Assembly: GCA_030428565.1 (NCBI GenBank)
Contig: JAUIDR010000006.1
Location: 1-64,000, forward strand
Reading direction: 5' to 3'
Length of the DNA stretch: 64,000 nt
Origin: Alphaproteobacteria bacterium
GTDB taxonomy: Bacteria; Pseudomonadota; Alphaproteobacteria; UBA7985; JAUIBT01
Positions 34,953 through 43,178 of the stretch are shown here, piece by piece. Numbering within the stretch: the first letter of the stretch is position 1; the number at the start of each line of letters is the position of its first letter. The position numbers were made by a program, and so were the translations under genes. Below the pieces are notes generated by a model, which saw nothing but the letters and a program-made list of their open reading frames with translations, was not told where the DNA came from and searched no databases.

Positions 34953-36137
34953 ATGAAAAAACTTCTTACTGCGACTGCTGCGTGCGCGCTTTTGGCAGGC
35001 GCGGCTGCCGCTGAAGAGATCAAAATCGGTGTGATTTTGGGCTTCACCGGCCCCATCGAATCGACTGTTGCCCACATGGGCCCGGCGGCTGATCTGGCCA
35101 TCAAAGAAGTATCGGACAGCGGCAAGCTGTTGGGCGGCGCAACCGTCACCCCCGTTCACGGCGATACTGGCTGTATTGACTCGGCTGGCGCGGTTGCCGC
35201 GACCGAGCGTCTGGTCACTGCTGATGGCGTTAAGGGTATCGTCGGTGGCGACTGTTCTGGTGTTACCGGTGCCATGCTGCAAAACGTTGCCCGCCCCAAC
35301 GGCGTCGTGATGATTTCACCCTCAGCGACCTCGCCCGGCCTGACCACGGCTGAAGATGATGGCCTGTTCTTCCGTACCGCACCGTCTGATGCGCGTCAGG
35401 GCAAGATCATGGCTGACATCATGATGGACCAGGGCATCGAATCTGCTGCTGTTACTTACACCAACAACGACTACGGCAAGGGCCTGGCGGACGCCTTCCA
35501 AGCAGCATACGAAGCTGCTGGTGGTACCGTTACTCTCAGCGCTCCGCACGAAGACGGCAAGGCAGACTACTCTGCTGAAATCGGCGCTCTAGCTTCTGCG
35601 GGTGGTGATCGTCTGGTTGTTGCTGGCTACGTTGACCAAGGTGGCTCTGGCATGGTTCGCGCGGCCCTGGATTCAGGTGCCTTCGACACCTTCCAGTTCG
35701 TTGACGGCATGATTTCTGACAAGTTGATCGAAAACTTCGGTGCGGAAATCGACGGTTCTGCTGGTCAGCACCCAAGCCCCTCTCCTGAGCTGGCTGCTCG
35801 CTTCAAAGAGATCGCAGGCGGCAATGGTTTCGAGCCTACTTATGCCTTCGCACCTGAGAGCTACGACGCCGCGGCGCTGATCTTGTTGGCCATGCAGGCT
35901 GCTGGTTCTTCTGAACCTGCGGACTACAAGTCAAAGGTCATGGAAGTCGCAAACGCTCCGGGTGAGCCAATCCAAGCTGGCGAGTTGGCCAAGGCTCTGG
36001 ATATCCTGGCTGCTGGCGGCGACATCGACTACATCGGCGCCACTGGCGTTGAGCTGGTTGGCCCTGGTGAAGCAGCAGGCAACTACCGCGAAATGACCGT
36101 TGAAGGTGGCATGGACAAAACTGTCGGCTTCCGTTAA
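34953..36137 (+). CDS. livK: Branched-chain amino-acid-type ABC transporter substrate-binding protein
   Basis: The protein has 394 residues with a signal peptide (1-20, ending AAAA-EE). It has the type I periplasmic-binding fold of the LivK/AmiC group (IKIGVILGFTGPIES, GGDCSGVTGAMLQ, SPSATSPGLT). ATG 34953 follows AGGGAGA. Codon use is shifted to GCT/GGT/GTT forms, unlike the Liv membrane genes, as expected for an abundant binding protein. A strong terminator follows before livG, which should keep the binding protein in excess over the permease. The neighbouring amino-acid-type enzymes suggest an amino acid or related ligand, but ligand is not fixed. Confidence 0.9.
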   Translation: MKKLLTATAACALLAGAAAAEEIKIGVILGFTGPIESTVAHMGPAADLAIKEVSDSGKLLGGATVTPVHGDTGCIDSAGAVAATERLVTADGVKGIVGGDCSGVTGAMLQNVARPNGVVMISPSATSPGLTTAEDDGLFFRTAPSDARQGKIMADIMMDQGIESAAVTYTNNDYGKGLADAFQAAYEAAGGTVTLSAPHEDGKADYSAEIGALASAGGDRLVVAGYVDQGGSGMVRAALDSGAFDTFQFVDGMISDKLIENFGAEIDGSAGQHPSPSPELAARFKEIAGGNGFEPTYAFAPESYDAAALILLAMQAAGSSEPADYKSKVMEVANAPGEPIQAGELAKALDILAAGGDIDYIGATGVELVGPGEAAGNYREMTVEGGMDKTVGFR

Positions 36138-36155
36138 TCGGTTCGCATGAACAAC

Positions 36156-36192
36156 AAAACAGCCCGGACCCGTACGAGTTCGGGCTGTTTTT
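36156..36192 (+). terminator. Strong rho-independent terminator after livK
   Basis: AAAACAGCCCG (36157-36167) pairs with CGGGCTGTTTT (36181-36191) and continues in a T run. Read-through would feed livGFHM, so it probably also sets the ratio of binding protein to transporter. Confidence 0.92.
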
Positions 36193-36385
36193 GTATGACC
36201 GGTGGCGAATTGTTGTCCATCCGCTTGCGGACAGGCCATTCGCTCAATAAGAAGGCCAAGCGCGCAACAGGACAAGGGGCAGACCTAGGGCCAAGATACA
36301 CATGCTGGTCCCATCGCCGATTGGCGGCTATCGTTGCACCCCAAATCGCTCGCTTGGATGAAGATCAAACCGGAGGGGAAAACAG

Positions 36386-37168
36386 GTGATCAAAGTTGAG
36401 AACCTGCACAAGCATTTCGGCGGCTTTCATGCTGTCGACGGCGCCAGCTTGGAGATCGCGGAAGGCTCGATCACAGGATTGATCGGCCCGAACGGTGCAG
36501 GAAAAACGACGTTATTTAACGTCATCGCGGGCGTTCACGCCCCGACATCAGGGCGTGTGACCCTGAAAGGCGAAGACATAACTGGTCTGCCGCCGCACGA
36601 GCTTTTCCATAAGGGCGTCTTGCGCACCTTCCAGATTGCGCACGAATTTAGCTCCATGACTTGCCGTGAGAACCTGATGATGGTCCCAGCCGGGCAGTCT
36701 GGCGAAACGCTGTGGAACACCTGGTTTGGTCGCAAGAAAATCGCAGAAGAAGAAGAAGCCCTGCGCGCCAAGGCCGACGAGGTCTTGGAGTTCTTGACGA
36801 TTAGCCACCTGGCCGACCACAAGGCAGGGCAGGTCTCCGGCGGACAGAAAAAGCTGCTTGAGCTGGGCCGCACCATGATGGTCGATGCCAAAATCGTCTT
36901 TTTGGACGAGGTGGGCGCGGGCGTGAACCGCACGCTGCTCAACACCATTGGCGATGCCATTATTCGCCTGAATAAAGAGCGCGGCTATACCTTCGTTGTC
37001 ATTGAACACGACATGGATTTCATCGGGCGCCTATGCGATCCGGTCATATGTATGGCCGAAGGCAAGGTCTTGGCCGAAGGCACCCTGGAAGAGATCAAAG
37101 CCAACGAGCACGTGATCGAAGCCTACTTGGGCACTGGCCTTAAGAACAAACAGAAGGGAGCCGCCTGA
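36386..37168 (+). CDS. livG: Branched-chain amino-acid-type ABC transporter ATP-binding protein, GTG start
   Basis: The protein has 260 residues. GPNGAGKTT (Walker A, about 36-44), VSGGQKKLLELG (signature), FLDEVGAGVN (Walker B, with the usual DEP replaced by DEV) and VIEHDMDFI (switch His) are present. GTG 36386 follows CGGAGGGG. The stop overlaps the livF start (TGATG). It pairs with LivF as the two ATPases of a Liv/Hpb-type importer. No separate promoter is obvious in the 190-bp gap after the livK terminator. Confidence 0.93.
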   Translation: MIKVENLHKHFGGFHAVDGASLEIAEGSITGLIGPNGAGKTTLFNVIAGVHAPTSGRVTLKGEDITGLPPHELFHKGVLRTFQIAHEFSSMTCRENLMMVPAGQSGETLWNTWFGRKKIAEEEEALRAKADEVLEFLTISHLADHKAGQVSGGQKKLLELGRTMMVDAKIVFLDEVGAGVNRTLLNTIGDAIIRLNKERGYTFVVIEHDMDFIGRLCDPVICMAEGKVLAEGTLEEIKANEHVIEAYLGTGLKNKQKGAA

Positions 37169-37881
37169 TGTCTGAACCCTTCCTGATCGGTGACAGCATG
37201 ACCGGCGGCTATGGCAATGGCCCCGACATTCTGCACGACTGTACGGTCGCCGTAGAAAAAGGCGAGATCGCCGTCATCGTTGGTCCCAACGGTGCGGGCA
37301 AATCGACCGCGATGAAAGCCGTGTTCGGCATGTTGGATGTGCGCCAGGGCGCGGTGCGCTTGGATGGTGAGGATATCACCAATCTGAGCCCGCAAGACCG
37401 CGTTCTGAAGGGCATGGGTTTTGTGCCCCAGAACAACAACATCTTCACCTCTATGACGGTTGAAGAAAACCTTGAAATGGGCGCCTTCATCCGAACGGAC
37501 GACTTCAGCGAGACCATGGAGCAGGTCTATCACCTATTCCCTATTCTGCGCGAAAAGCGCCAACAGCAAGCCGGTGAGCTTTCGGGTGGTCAACGCCAAC
37601 AAGTGGCCGTTGGTCGCGCTCTGATGACCCAGCCCAAAGTGTTGATGCTGGACGAGCCAACCGCGGGTGTGAGCCCGATCGTGATGGACGAGCTGTTCGA
37701 CCGCATTATCGAAGTCGCGCGGACCGGCATCCCCATTTTGATGGTGGAACAAAACGCCCGCCAAGCGCTGGAGATCGCTGATAAAGGCTATGTCTTGGTG
37801 CAAGGGCGCAACGCCTACACGGGCACCGGTCAAGAGCTGTTGGCCGATCCTGAAGTGCGCAAATCATTCCTGGGGGGTTAA
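37168..37881 (+). CDS. livF: Branched-chain amino-acid-type ABC transporter ATP-binding protein
   Basis: The protein has 237 residues. GPNGAGKST (Walker A), LSGGQRQQVAVGRALM (signature) and VLMLDEPTAGVSP (Walker B) are present, with VEQNARQAL in the switch region, as in LivF. It is translationally coupled to livG upstream and lies 3 bp before livH. Together with LivG it powers import by the LivHM pore. Confidence 0.94.
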   Translation: MSEPFLIGDSMTGGYGNGPDILHDCTVAVEKGEIAVIVGPNGAGKSTAMKAVFGMLDVRQGAVRLDGEDITNLSPQDRVLKGMGFVPQNNNIFTSMTVEENLEMGAFIRTDDFSETMEQVYHLFPILREKRQQQAGELSGGQRQQVAVGRALMTQPKVLMLDEPTAGVSPIVMDELFDRIIEVARTGIPILMVEQNARQALEIADKGYVLVQGRNAYTGTGQELLADPEVRKSFLGG

Positions 37882-37884
37882 GAC

Positions 37885-38895
37885 ATGGACACCTTAAACG
37901 CCCTTGTGGCCTTCAGTAACTTCGTTGCCATTCCGGCTGTGGCCTATGGCAGCCAGCTCGCGCTTGGCGCCCTGGGGGTGACCCTGGTTTACGGCGTGCT
38001 GCGCTTTTCCAACTTTGCCCACGGCGATACCATGGCCTTTGGTGCCATGATCGTCGTGCTGCTGACTTGGTTGTTGCAGAGCTGGGGCGTCAGCCTTGGC
38101 CCGCTTCCGACCGCCTTATTGGCGCTGCCGGTGGGGATCATTGTCACCGCAGGCTTGCTGGTCGCAACCGATCAGCTTGTCTATCGTTTTTACCGAAAGC
38201 ACAAATCGCCGCCGGTTATCTTCTTGATCGTGTCGCTGGGCGTTATGTTTATCATGAACGGCCTGGTGCGTTTTGTCATTGGCCCGGGCGATCAACGCTT
38301 CTTTGACGGCCAACGTTTCATTGTCTCTGTGCGCGAATTCAAGGCCATGACCGGCCTTCGCGAGGGGCTGGCTATCAAGACCACGCAAGGGCTCACCGTT
38401 GTGACCGCGGTCATTGTCGTGGCGGTGTTGTTCTGGTTCCTCAACAAGACGCGGACCGGCAAGTCGATGCGCGCTTATTCGGACAACGAGGATTTGGCGC
38501 TGCTGTCGGGCATCAACCCCGAACGCGTCGTGCTGGTGACATGGCTCATCGTAGCGGCCTTGGCGACGGTGGCGGGCGCGCTCTATGGCTTGGACAAGAG
38601 CTTCAAGCCCTTCGTTTATTTCCAATTGCTGCTGCCAGTGTTTGCGTCAGCCATCGTCGGTGGCCTAGGCAATCCGGTCGGGGCCATTGCAGGCGGCTTC
38701 GTCATCGCTTTTTCTGAGGTGACGGTGACTTACGCATGGAAAAAGGTCTTGGTCTACGCGCTACCCGACCAGTGGGAACCGAGCGGGCTCATGCAGCTGC
38801 TCACCACGGATTATAAATTTGCCGTCAGCTTTGTGATCTTGGTGATCGTCTTGCTGTTCCGACCGACCGGCCTATTCAGGGGGAAAGCGCTATGA
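37885..38895 (+). CDS. livH: Branched-chain amino-acid-type ABC transporter permease
   Basis: The protein has 336 residues with about eight to nine hydrophobic helices. The Liv permease landmarks are GVTLVYGVLRFSNFAHG near the start and the EAA-like loop DNEDLALLSGINPERV. LivH forms half of the membrane pore. It is slightly longer than the typical 290-310 residues because of an extra stretch around residues 135-170. It overlaps livM by 4 bp. Confidence 0.92.
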   Translation: MDTLNALVAFSNFVAIPAVAYGSQLALGALGVTLVYGVLRFSNFAHGDTMAFGAMIVVLLTWLLQSWGVSLGPLPTALLALPVGIIVTAGLLVATDQLVYRFYRKHKSPPVIFLIVSLGVMFIMNGLVRFVIGPGDQRFFDGQRFIVSVREFKAMTGLREGLAIKTTQGLTVVTAVIVVAVLFWFLNKTRTGKSMRAYSDNEDLALLSGINPERVVLVTWLIVAALATVAGALYGLDKSFKPFVYFQLLLPVFASAIVGGLGNPVGAIAGGFVIAFSEVTVTYAWKKVLVYALPDQWEPSGLMQLLTTDYKFAVSFVILVIVLLFRPTGLFRGKAL

Positions 38896-40196
38896 TTGAT
38901 CGTCTTAGAGCACCGATATTCTTCGCATTGGTTGCAGGGGCTTTGCTCTGGACCGGGCTTAACCAAAGTTGGAACACGGCCCTGGTCATCTTCAATATGG
39001 GGCTGATCTCAGCGGTAATGTCGCTGGGGGTCAATCTGCAATGGGGCATTGCTGGCCTGTTGAATGTCGGCATCATGGGCTTCGTCGCCCTGGGTGGTCT
39101 TGCGGCTGTGTTGATTGCTATGCCGCCCGTTAAGGAAGCCTGGAACGCTGGTGGTGGTGCGATCTTGCTGGGCCTGGCTATCGGCGCGGCCAGTATTGCC
39201 ATTGCCGCCACCGCCTACCGGCGCATGCACAAGGGCCTGCTGCGCGGTCTGGCCTTGGTGGTGATTCTGGTCGGCGGCTTCTACCTGACCCGCATCATTG
39301 CAACGCCTGCCATTAAGGCGGTCGAGGCCATTAACCCCGCTTCGACGGGCTATCTGGGCGGCCTGGGCTGGCCGGTGCTGATCGCGTGGCCGGTCGGCGG
39401 ATTGATGGCGGCCGGGGCGGCCTGGGTGATCGGCAAGACCGCTCTTGGCCTGCGTTCGGACTACTTGGCGATCGCCACACTCGGCATTTCAGAGATCATT
39501 ATCGCGGTCCTGAAGAACGAAGACTGGCTATCGCGCGGCGTCAAAAACGTCATCGGTATTCCGCGTCCGCTGCCTTATGAGGTGGATCTGCAAAAAGACG
39601 CCGGCTTTATTGAACAAGCCGCTTCGCTGGGTTTGGATCCCGTCACGGCCTCAACCCTCTACGTCAAGCTGGGTTACGGCATTCTGTTTGCAGTCGTCTT
39701 GCTCATTTTGCTGTGGCTCGCACAGAACGCGCTCAACAGTCCTTGGGGGCGTATGATGCGCGCCATTCGCGACAACGAAGTTGCCGCGCGTGCTATGGGC
39801 AAGAACGTGACCGCGCGTCACTTGCAAATCTTTGTCTTGGGATCAGCGATCTGTGGGATCGCCGGTGCCATGATGACCACGCTCGATGCGCAGTTGACAC
39901 CCAGTTCCTACCAGCCGTTGCGCTATACCTTCCTGATTTGGGTCATGGTGATTGTGGGCGGTTCAGGCAACAACCTGGGCGCTGTTCTGGGTGGTTTCCT
40001 GGTCTGGTTCCTGTGGGTTCAGGTCGAGCCTTTCGGCCAATTCTTGATGGGTGTTATCACCAGCCCCTTGTCCGATGGCTCGTTCTTGAAAGAGCACCTG
40101 CAAGCCGGTGCTGCGCACATGCGACTTTTGACCATGGGTCTGTTCTTGCTGCTGATGCTGCGGTTTAACCCCAAGGGGCTTATCCCAGAAAAGTAG
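38892..40196 (+). CDS. livM: Branched-chain amino-acid-type ABC transporter permease
   Basis: The protein has 434 residues with about ten hydrophobic helices. The EAA-type loop IRDNEVAARAMGKNVTARHLQ and GASYxxTxPxxF-like later segments are typical of LivM. The middle region (about 75-150) carries extra hydrophobic segments compared with a minimal LivM. It is coupled to livH and closes the operon, with a terminator hairpin 47 bp downstream. Confidence 0.92.
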   Translation: MIDRLRAPIFFALVAGALLWTGLNQSWNTALVIFNMGLISAVMSLGVNLQWGIAGLLNVGIMGFVALGGLAAVLIAMPPVKEAWNAGGGAILLGLAIGAASIAIAATAYRRMHKGLLRGLALVVILVGGFYLTRIIATPAIKAVEAINPASTGYLGGLGWPVLIAWPVGGLMAAGAAWVIGKTALGLRSDYLAIATLGISEIIIAVLKNEDWLSRGVKNVIGIPRPLPYEVDLQKDAGFIEQAASLGLDPVTASTLYVKLGYGILFAVVLLILLWLAQNALNSPWGRMMRAIRDNEVAARAMGKNVTARHLQIFVLGSAICGIAGAMMTTLDAQLTPSSYQPLRYTFLIWVMVIVGGSGNNLGAVLGGFLVWFLWVQVEPFGQFLMGVITSPLSDGSFLKEHLQAGAAHMRLLTMGLFLLLMLRFNPKGLIPEK

Positions 40197-40242
40197 CCAG
40201 GGTTCTGGCAGCGCTGCAGTCGCTGGCGCAAACAAATAAGAC

Positions 40243-40276
40243 AAACGGTTCGATCCTTGCCGGTCGGGCCGTTTTC
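40243..40276 (+). terminator. Probable rho-independent terminator after livM
   Basis: AAACGG (40243-40248) pairs with CCGTTT (40269-40274), with inner CGA/TCG pairs and a T-rich tail (TTTTCTTTT). It ends the liv operon before the hydroxyacid dehydrogenase. Confidence 0.7.
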
Positions 40277-40396
40277 TTTTGCCCGTTCTTGGCCGGCGCG
40301 CCAACAAAGCTGGGCCTAAGTGCTGTCCAGCACTTTGCAGGCCGAGCGGTTTGGCGCAAGATGGCGGTCAAGTCCAAGTTAAACGGGAGCGCTTTG

Positions 40397-41380
40397 ATGC
40401 AGGTTCACATCCTTGATGATTGGTTCGACACCTTGCGCCGTTTGGCCTGCTTTCAGCGCCTGGCCGAGCACGAGGTCACGGTCTGGACCGATCATCTGGA
40501 CGATGAGGCCGCGCTGGCTGAGCGCCTGCAGGATGCCGAGGCCTTGGTGCTGTTCCGCGAGCGCACCATCATCACGCGCAGTTTGCTGGAGCGTTTGCCC
40601 AAGCTGCGCCTTATCTCACAGCGCGGGGTCTATCCGCACGTTGATGTGCAGGCTTGCAGCGATCTTGGCGTCCTGTTTTGCTCAAACACCAGTGCGGGGG
40701 CGCCCTCATATGCGGCCGCGGAGTTGACGCTCGGCCTTATGCTGGCTGCTTCCCGCCAAATCCCGCAGCAGATGGCCTCTGCGAAATCCGGGCAATGGCA
40801 GATGGGCGTTGGCAAGACCCTGCGTGGGCGACGCTTGGGGCTCTATGGCTATGGCAAGATTGCTAAGGTCGTGGCCGACTATGGCCGGGCGCTCGGAATG
40901 CAAGTGGTCTGGTGGGCCTCTGAGGCGGGGCGAGCCCGCGCGCTGGCAGATGGGCAGGCTGTGGCCGCTAGTCGCCAGGCCTTCTTTGCCGAGAGCGATT
41001 TGGTCTCCTTGCACCTACGCTTGACGCCTGAGACACGGGGCATCGTCAGCCGCCAGGACTTGGGCGCCATGCAGCCGGGGGCGGTTTTGATCAACACCTC
41101 ACGCGCGGGGCTGATTGCGCCAGGGGCTTTGCTGGCTGCGTTGAATGCGGGGCGGCCCTGCATGGCCGCCATCGATGTGTTTGACACAGAGCCCCTAAGC
41201 GATGCCAACGACCCCTTGCTGGCGCACCCCAACCTGATCGCGACGCCGCATATCGGCTTTGTCACCGAAGACGAATTCGACATGCAGTTCGCCGATGCTT
41301 TCGATCAGATCAATGCTTTTGCTGACGGCCAGCCGGTGCATATGGTCAATCCGCGCGTTTGGGGCGCCGCAAACAGCTAG
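40397..41380 (+). CDS. D-isomer-specific 2-hydroxyacid dehydrogenase family protein
   Basis: The protein has 327 residues from ATG 40397 (GGGAG upstream). The NAD-binding GYGKIAK is about residue 153. Catalytic residues are the arginine in LINTSRAGLI, a glutamate in DVFDTEPL and a histidine in IATPHIGFV. Members reduce or oxidise 2-hydroxyacids such as 3-phosphoglycerate or glyoxylate. It lies between the liv operon and the DeoR regulator, separated from the latter by 11-bp repeats and operator-like sites, so it is probably a separate unit. It is a different subtype from the SlcC-like gene at 54885. Confidence 0.88.
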   Translation: MQVHILDDWFDTLRRLACFQRLAEHEVTVWTDHLDDEAALAERLQDAEALVLFRERTIITRSLLERLPKLRLISQRGVYPHVDVQACSDLGVLFCSNTSAGAPSYAAAELTLGLMLAASRQIPQQMASAKSGQWQMGVGKTLRGRRLGLYGYGKIAKVVADYGRALGMQVVWWASEAGRARALADGQAVAASRQAFFAESDLVSLHLRLTPETRGIVSRQDLGAMQPGAVLINTSRAGLIAPGALLAALNAGRPCMAAIDVFDTEPLSDANDPLLAHPNLIATPHIGFVTEDEFDMQFADAFDQINAFADGQPVHMVNPRVWGAANS

Positions 41381-41388
41381 AGCCTGCC

Positions 41389-41432
41389 AGGATCTTGCTA
41401 GGAGCTTGCCAGGAGCTTGCCTGGAGCTTGCC
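41389..41432. repeat. 11-bp tandem array (4 copies)
   Basis: AGGATCTTGCT, AGGAGCTTGCC, AGGAGCTTGCC and TGGAGCTTGCC run head to tail starting 8 bp after the stop of the dehydrogenase gene. The period is one helical turn. Confidence 0.82.
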
Positions 41433-41497
41433 TGGGCGGCCAAACTGGTGCTTGGCGTCGGGAGCCACCGCCGATAGGGCGCTGCCCGCCAGTGCTC

Positions 41498-41558
41498 GCT
41501 TTCGAGAAAAGGCGCGAAAGCTTGCTTTATGCTTTCGAATTATTCTAATATCGAAAGC
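41498..41558. promoter_or_regulatory. Clustered inverted half-sites upstream of the deoR-family gene
   Basis: GCTTTCG at 41498 faces CGAAAGC at 41515, and GCTTTCGA at 41531 faces TCGAAAGC at 41551. The four alternating half-sites end 21 bp before the regulator ATG. DeoR/GlpR-type proteins recognise TTTCG/CGAAA-type dyads, so this is a strong candidate for an autoregulatory operator. Confidence 0.65.
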
Positions 41559-41578
41559 TCAGTATCCGAGGAGCGGGC

Positions 41579-42349
41579 ATGAAGCCGAGCCGAAACGCCC
41601 TGGCGCGCCAAACGGCGATCCTAAAGCACTTGCAGACGAGTGGGCGCGCGCTGGTCGATGATCTAGCGGTCATGTTCGACACGACGCCGCAAACCATCCG
41701 TAAAGACCTGACTGTTCTGGAAGAGGGCAACCAGATTTCGCGTTTCCACGGCGGCGCTGCCCTGATGAGCGGCATCGAGTATACCCGCGTGGAAGTGCGG
41801 CGAGAGATCGCCCGCGATGAAAAGGAGCGCATCGGTCAGCTGACAGCGGGCCTAATCCCCAATAATTCTTCGGTGATTATCAATTCTGGCACAACCACCG
41901 CCGCGGTGGCGCGCGCGCTTGAGCATCATGTCGGCCTAAAGCTTGTGACCGATTCGGTCAATTTGGCCGATGAAATACGTGGTTTTGCGGGAATTGAGGT
42001 CATGGTGCCTGCCGGGGTGATCCGCCGATCAGATGGGGCGATTTTGGGCGAATCGGCGGTTGAATTCATTCGTCAGTTTCGGGTCGATGTGGCGGTCATC
42101 GGCGCTGCGGCCATTGCCAAAGATGGGGCCTTGCTGGACTACGACCTGCGTCAAGCCTCGGTTGCGCGAGCGATTATCGACAATGCCCGCACTGTGATTT
42201 TGGCGGCCGACAGCACCAAATTCTCTCACGTCGCGCCGGTTTGCATCGGCAGAATCGGCCAATTGGATACCCTGGTGACAGATGCTGGGCGACCTGACTG
42301 GCTGCGGCAAGCGTGCAGCGATCTGGGGGTCAGGCTGGTCGAGGCCTAA
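41579..42349 (+). CDS. DeoR/GlpR-family transcriptional regulator of the sugar cluster
   Basis: The protein has 256 residues. The N-terminal helix-turn-helix is RQTAILKHLQ to TTPQTIRKDLTVLEEG (about 10-50). The C-terminal sugar-phosphate-sensing domain shows SGTTTAAVARAL (phosphate loop) and later GAAAIAKDGALLDYDL and ADSTKF. In E. coli the sulfoquinovose genes are controlled by a DeoR-family protein (YihW/CsqR). It stands at the head of the TRAP/kinase/aldolase region with operator-like dyads before and half-sites after it. Confidence 0.9.
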   Translation: MKPSRNALARQTAILKHLQTSGRALVDDLAVMFDTTPQTIRKDLTVLEEGNQISRFHGGAALMSGIEYTRVEVRREIARDEKERIGQLTAGLIPNNSSVIINSGTTTAAVARALEHHVGLKLVTDSVNLADEIRGFAGIEVMVPAGVIRRSDGAILGESAVEFIRQFRVDVAVIGAAAIAKDGALLDYDLRQASVARAIIDNARTVILAADSTKFSHVAPVCIGRIGQLDTLVTDAGRPDWLRQACSDLGVRLVEA

Positions 42350-42364
42350 TCCGCAAAGACCGAC

Positions 42365-42437
42365 GTTTCGACAAGTCCGCTTGACGCTTGCGTTCGATTA
42401 TGTAAGCTGACGCAAATAAATATGATAAAAACGAAAC
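42365..42437 (+). promoter_or_regulatory. Promoter region of the TRAP operon with flanking half-sites
   Basis: TTGACG (42381-42386) with TAAGCT 16 bp later is a plausible promoter. GTTTCG at 42365 and CGAAAC at 42432 flank it as an inverted pair related to the half-sites upstream of the DeoR gene. A looped or bracketed repression of the TRAP operon is possible. Confidence 0.35.
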
Positions 42438-42593
42438 TCGTTAACAGATGTTGTCCTTTCCGGGATGATTGCGCGAACCCTGACAAGTCGGGTGCCCGAT
42501 TTGGGCCAAATGCACAAGCAGGGCGCGCAAACAGGAAGCAGAAGAGCGGGCCTTGGCTCGCAGGGCTGGGTGACAGCTCAGGAGGTGAACACG

Positions 42594-43178
42594 ATGCTGC
42601 TGATCTTGCGTCCCCTAGTGTGGCTGAACTCGCACGTTCTGGCCCTTGGTAGGCACATTGCCTGGATGGCGTTGGCTCTGATGGTGCTGGTGATCCTGGC
42701 GCAGGTGTTCTTTCGCTATGTCCTCAATAATGCACTGGCCTGGCCGGACGAAGCCGCGCGCTTTCTCATGCTCTGGATGACCGCGCTGATGGCGCCGACA
42801 GCGATGCGCTGGGGTGGTTTCGTGTCGATCGATATGCTGCCTTCTGCGCTTGGCCAACGGGCGGGGCAAATCATGACCTTCATCTTGCTGGCCATGGCGC
42901 TGGTGGTGCTGCTGGTCGCGGTTCAACATGGCTACAAGCACACCTTTGGTTTTGGTGGCAAATTCAACAGTTCGTCATTGCGGCTACCTTTGGACTGGTT
43001 CGGTATGGAGACCGTCAAAGTCAAGCTGCGCTATATGTATGGTTCGCTGTTGGTCTGCGTCGTCCTGTTGATCTCGGTCACGGTTGAGCTGTTGTTGCGT
43101 TCTGCGATTCTCATCATCAACCCCCAAGCAAAATTGCCGAGCGTTGGTGCGCCCAGCGGTCCGATTGGAGGCGAGTGA
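42594..43178 (+). CDS. TRAP transporter small permease (DctQ type)
   Basis: The protein has 194 residues from ATG 42594, which has AGGAGGTGA upstream; the longer frame is not needed. Four hydrophobic helices are visible (about 17-40, 55-75, 90-110, 140-165), with the family's WPDEAARFLMLWMTALMAP block. The small subunit links the large permease of a TRAP importer. The stop overlaps the DctM start (TGATG). Confidence 0.9.
   Translation: MLLILRPLVWLNSHVLALGRHIAWMALALMVLVILAQVFFRYVLNNALAWPDEAARFLMLWMTALMAPTAMRWGGFVSIDMLPSALGQRAGQIMTFILLAMALVVLLVAVQHGYKHTFGFGGKFNSSSLRLPLDWFGMETVKVKLRYMYGSLLVCVVLLISVTVELLLRSAILIINPQAKLPSVGAPSGPIGGE

Noticed and set aside
36147-36389. 80-aa frame between livK and livG
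   Set aside because: It begins inside the terminator stem and has no coding features.
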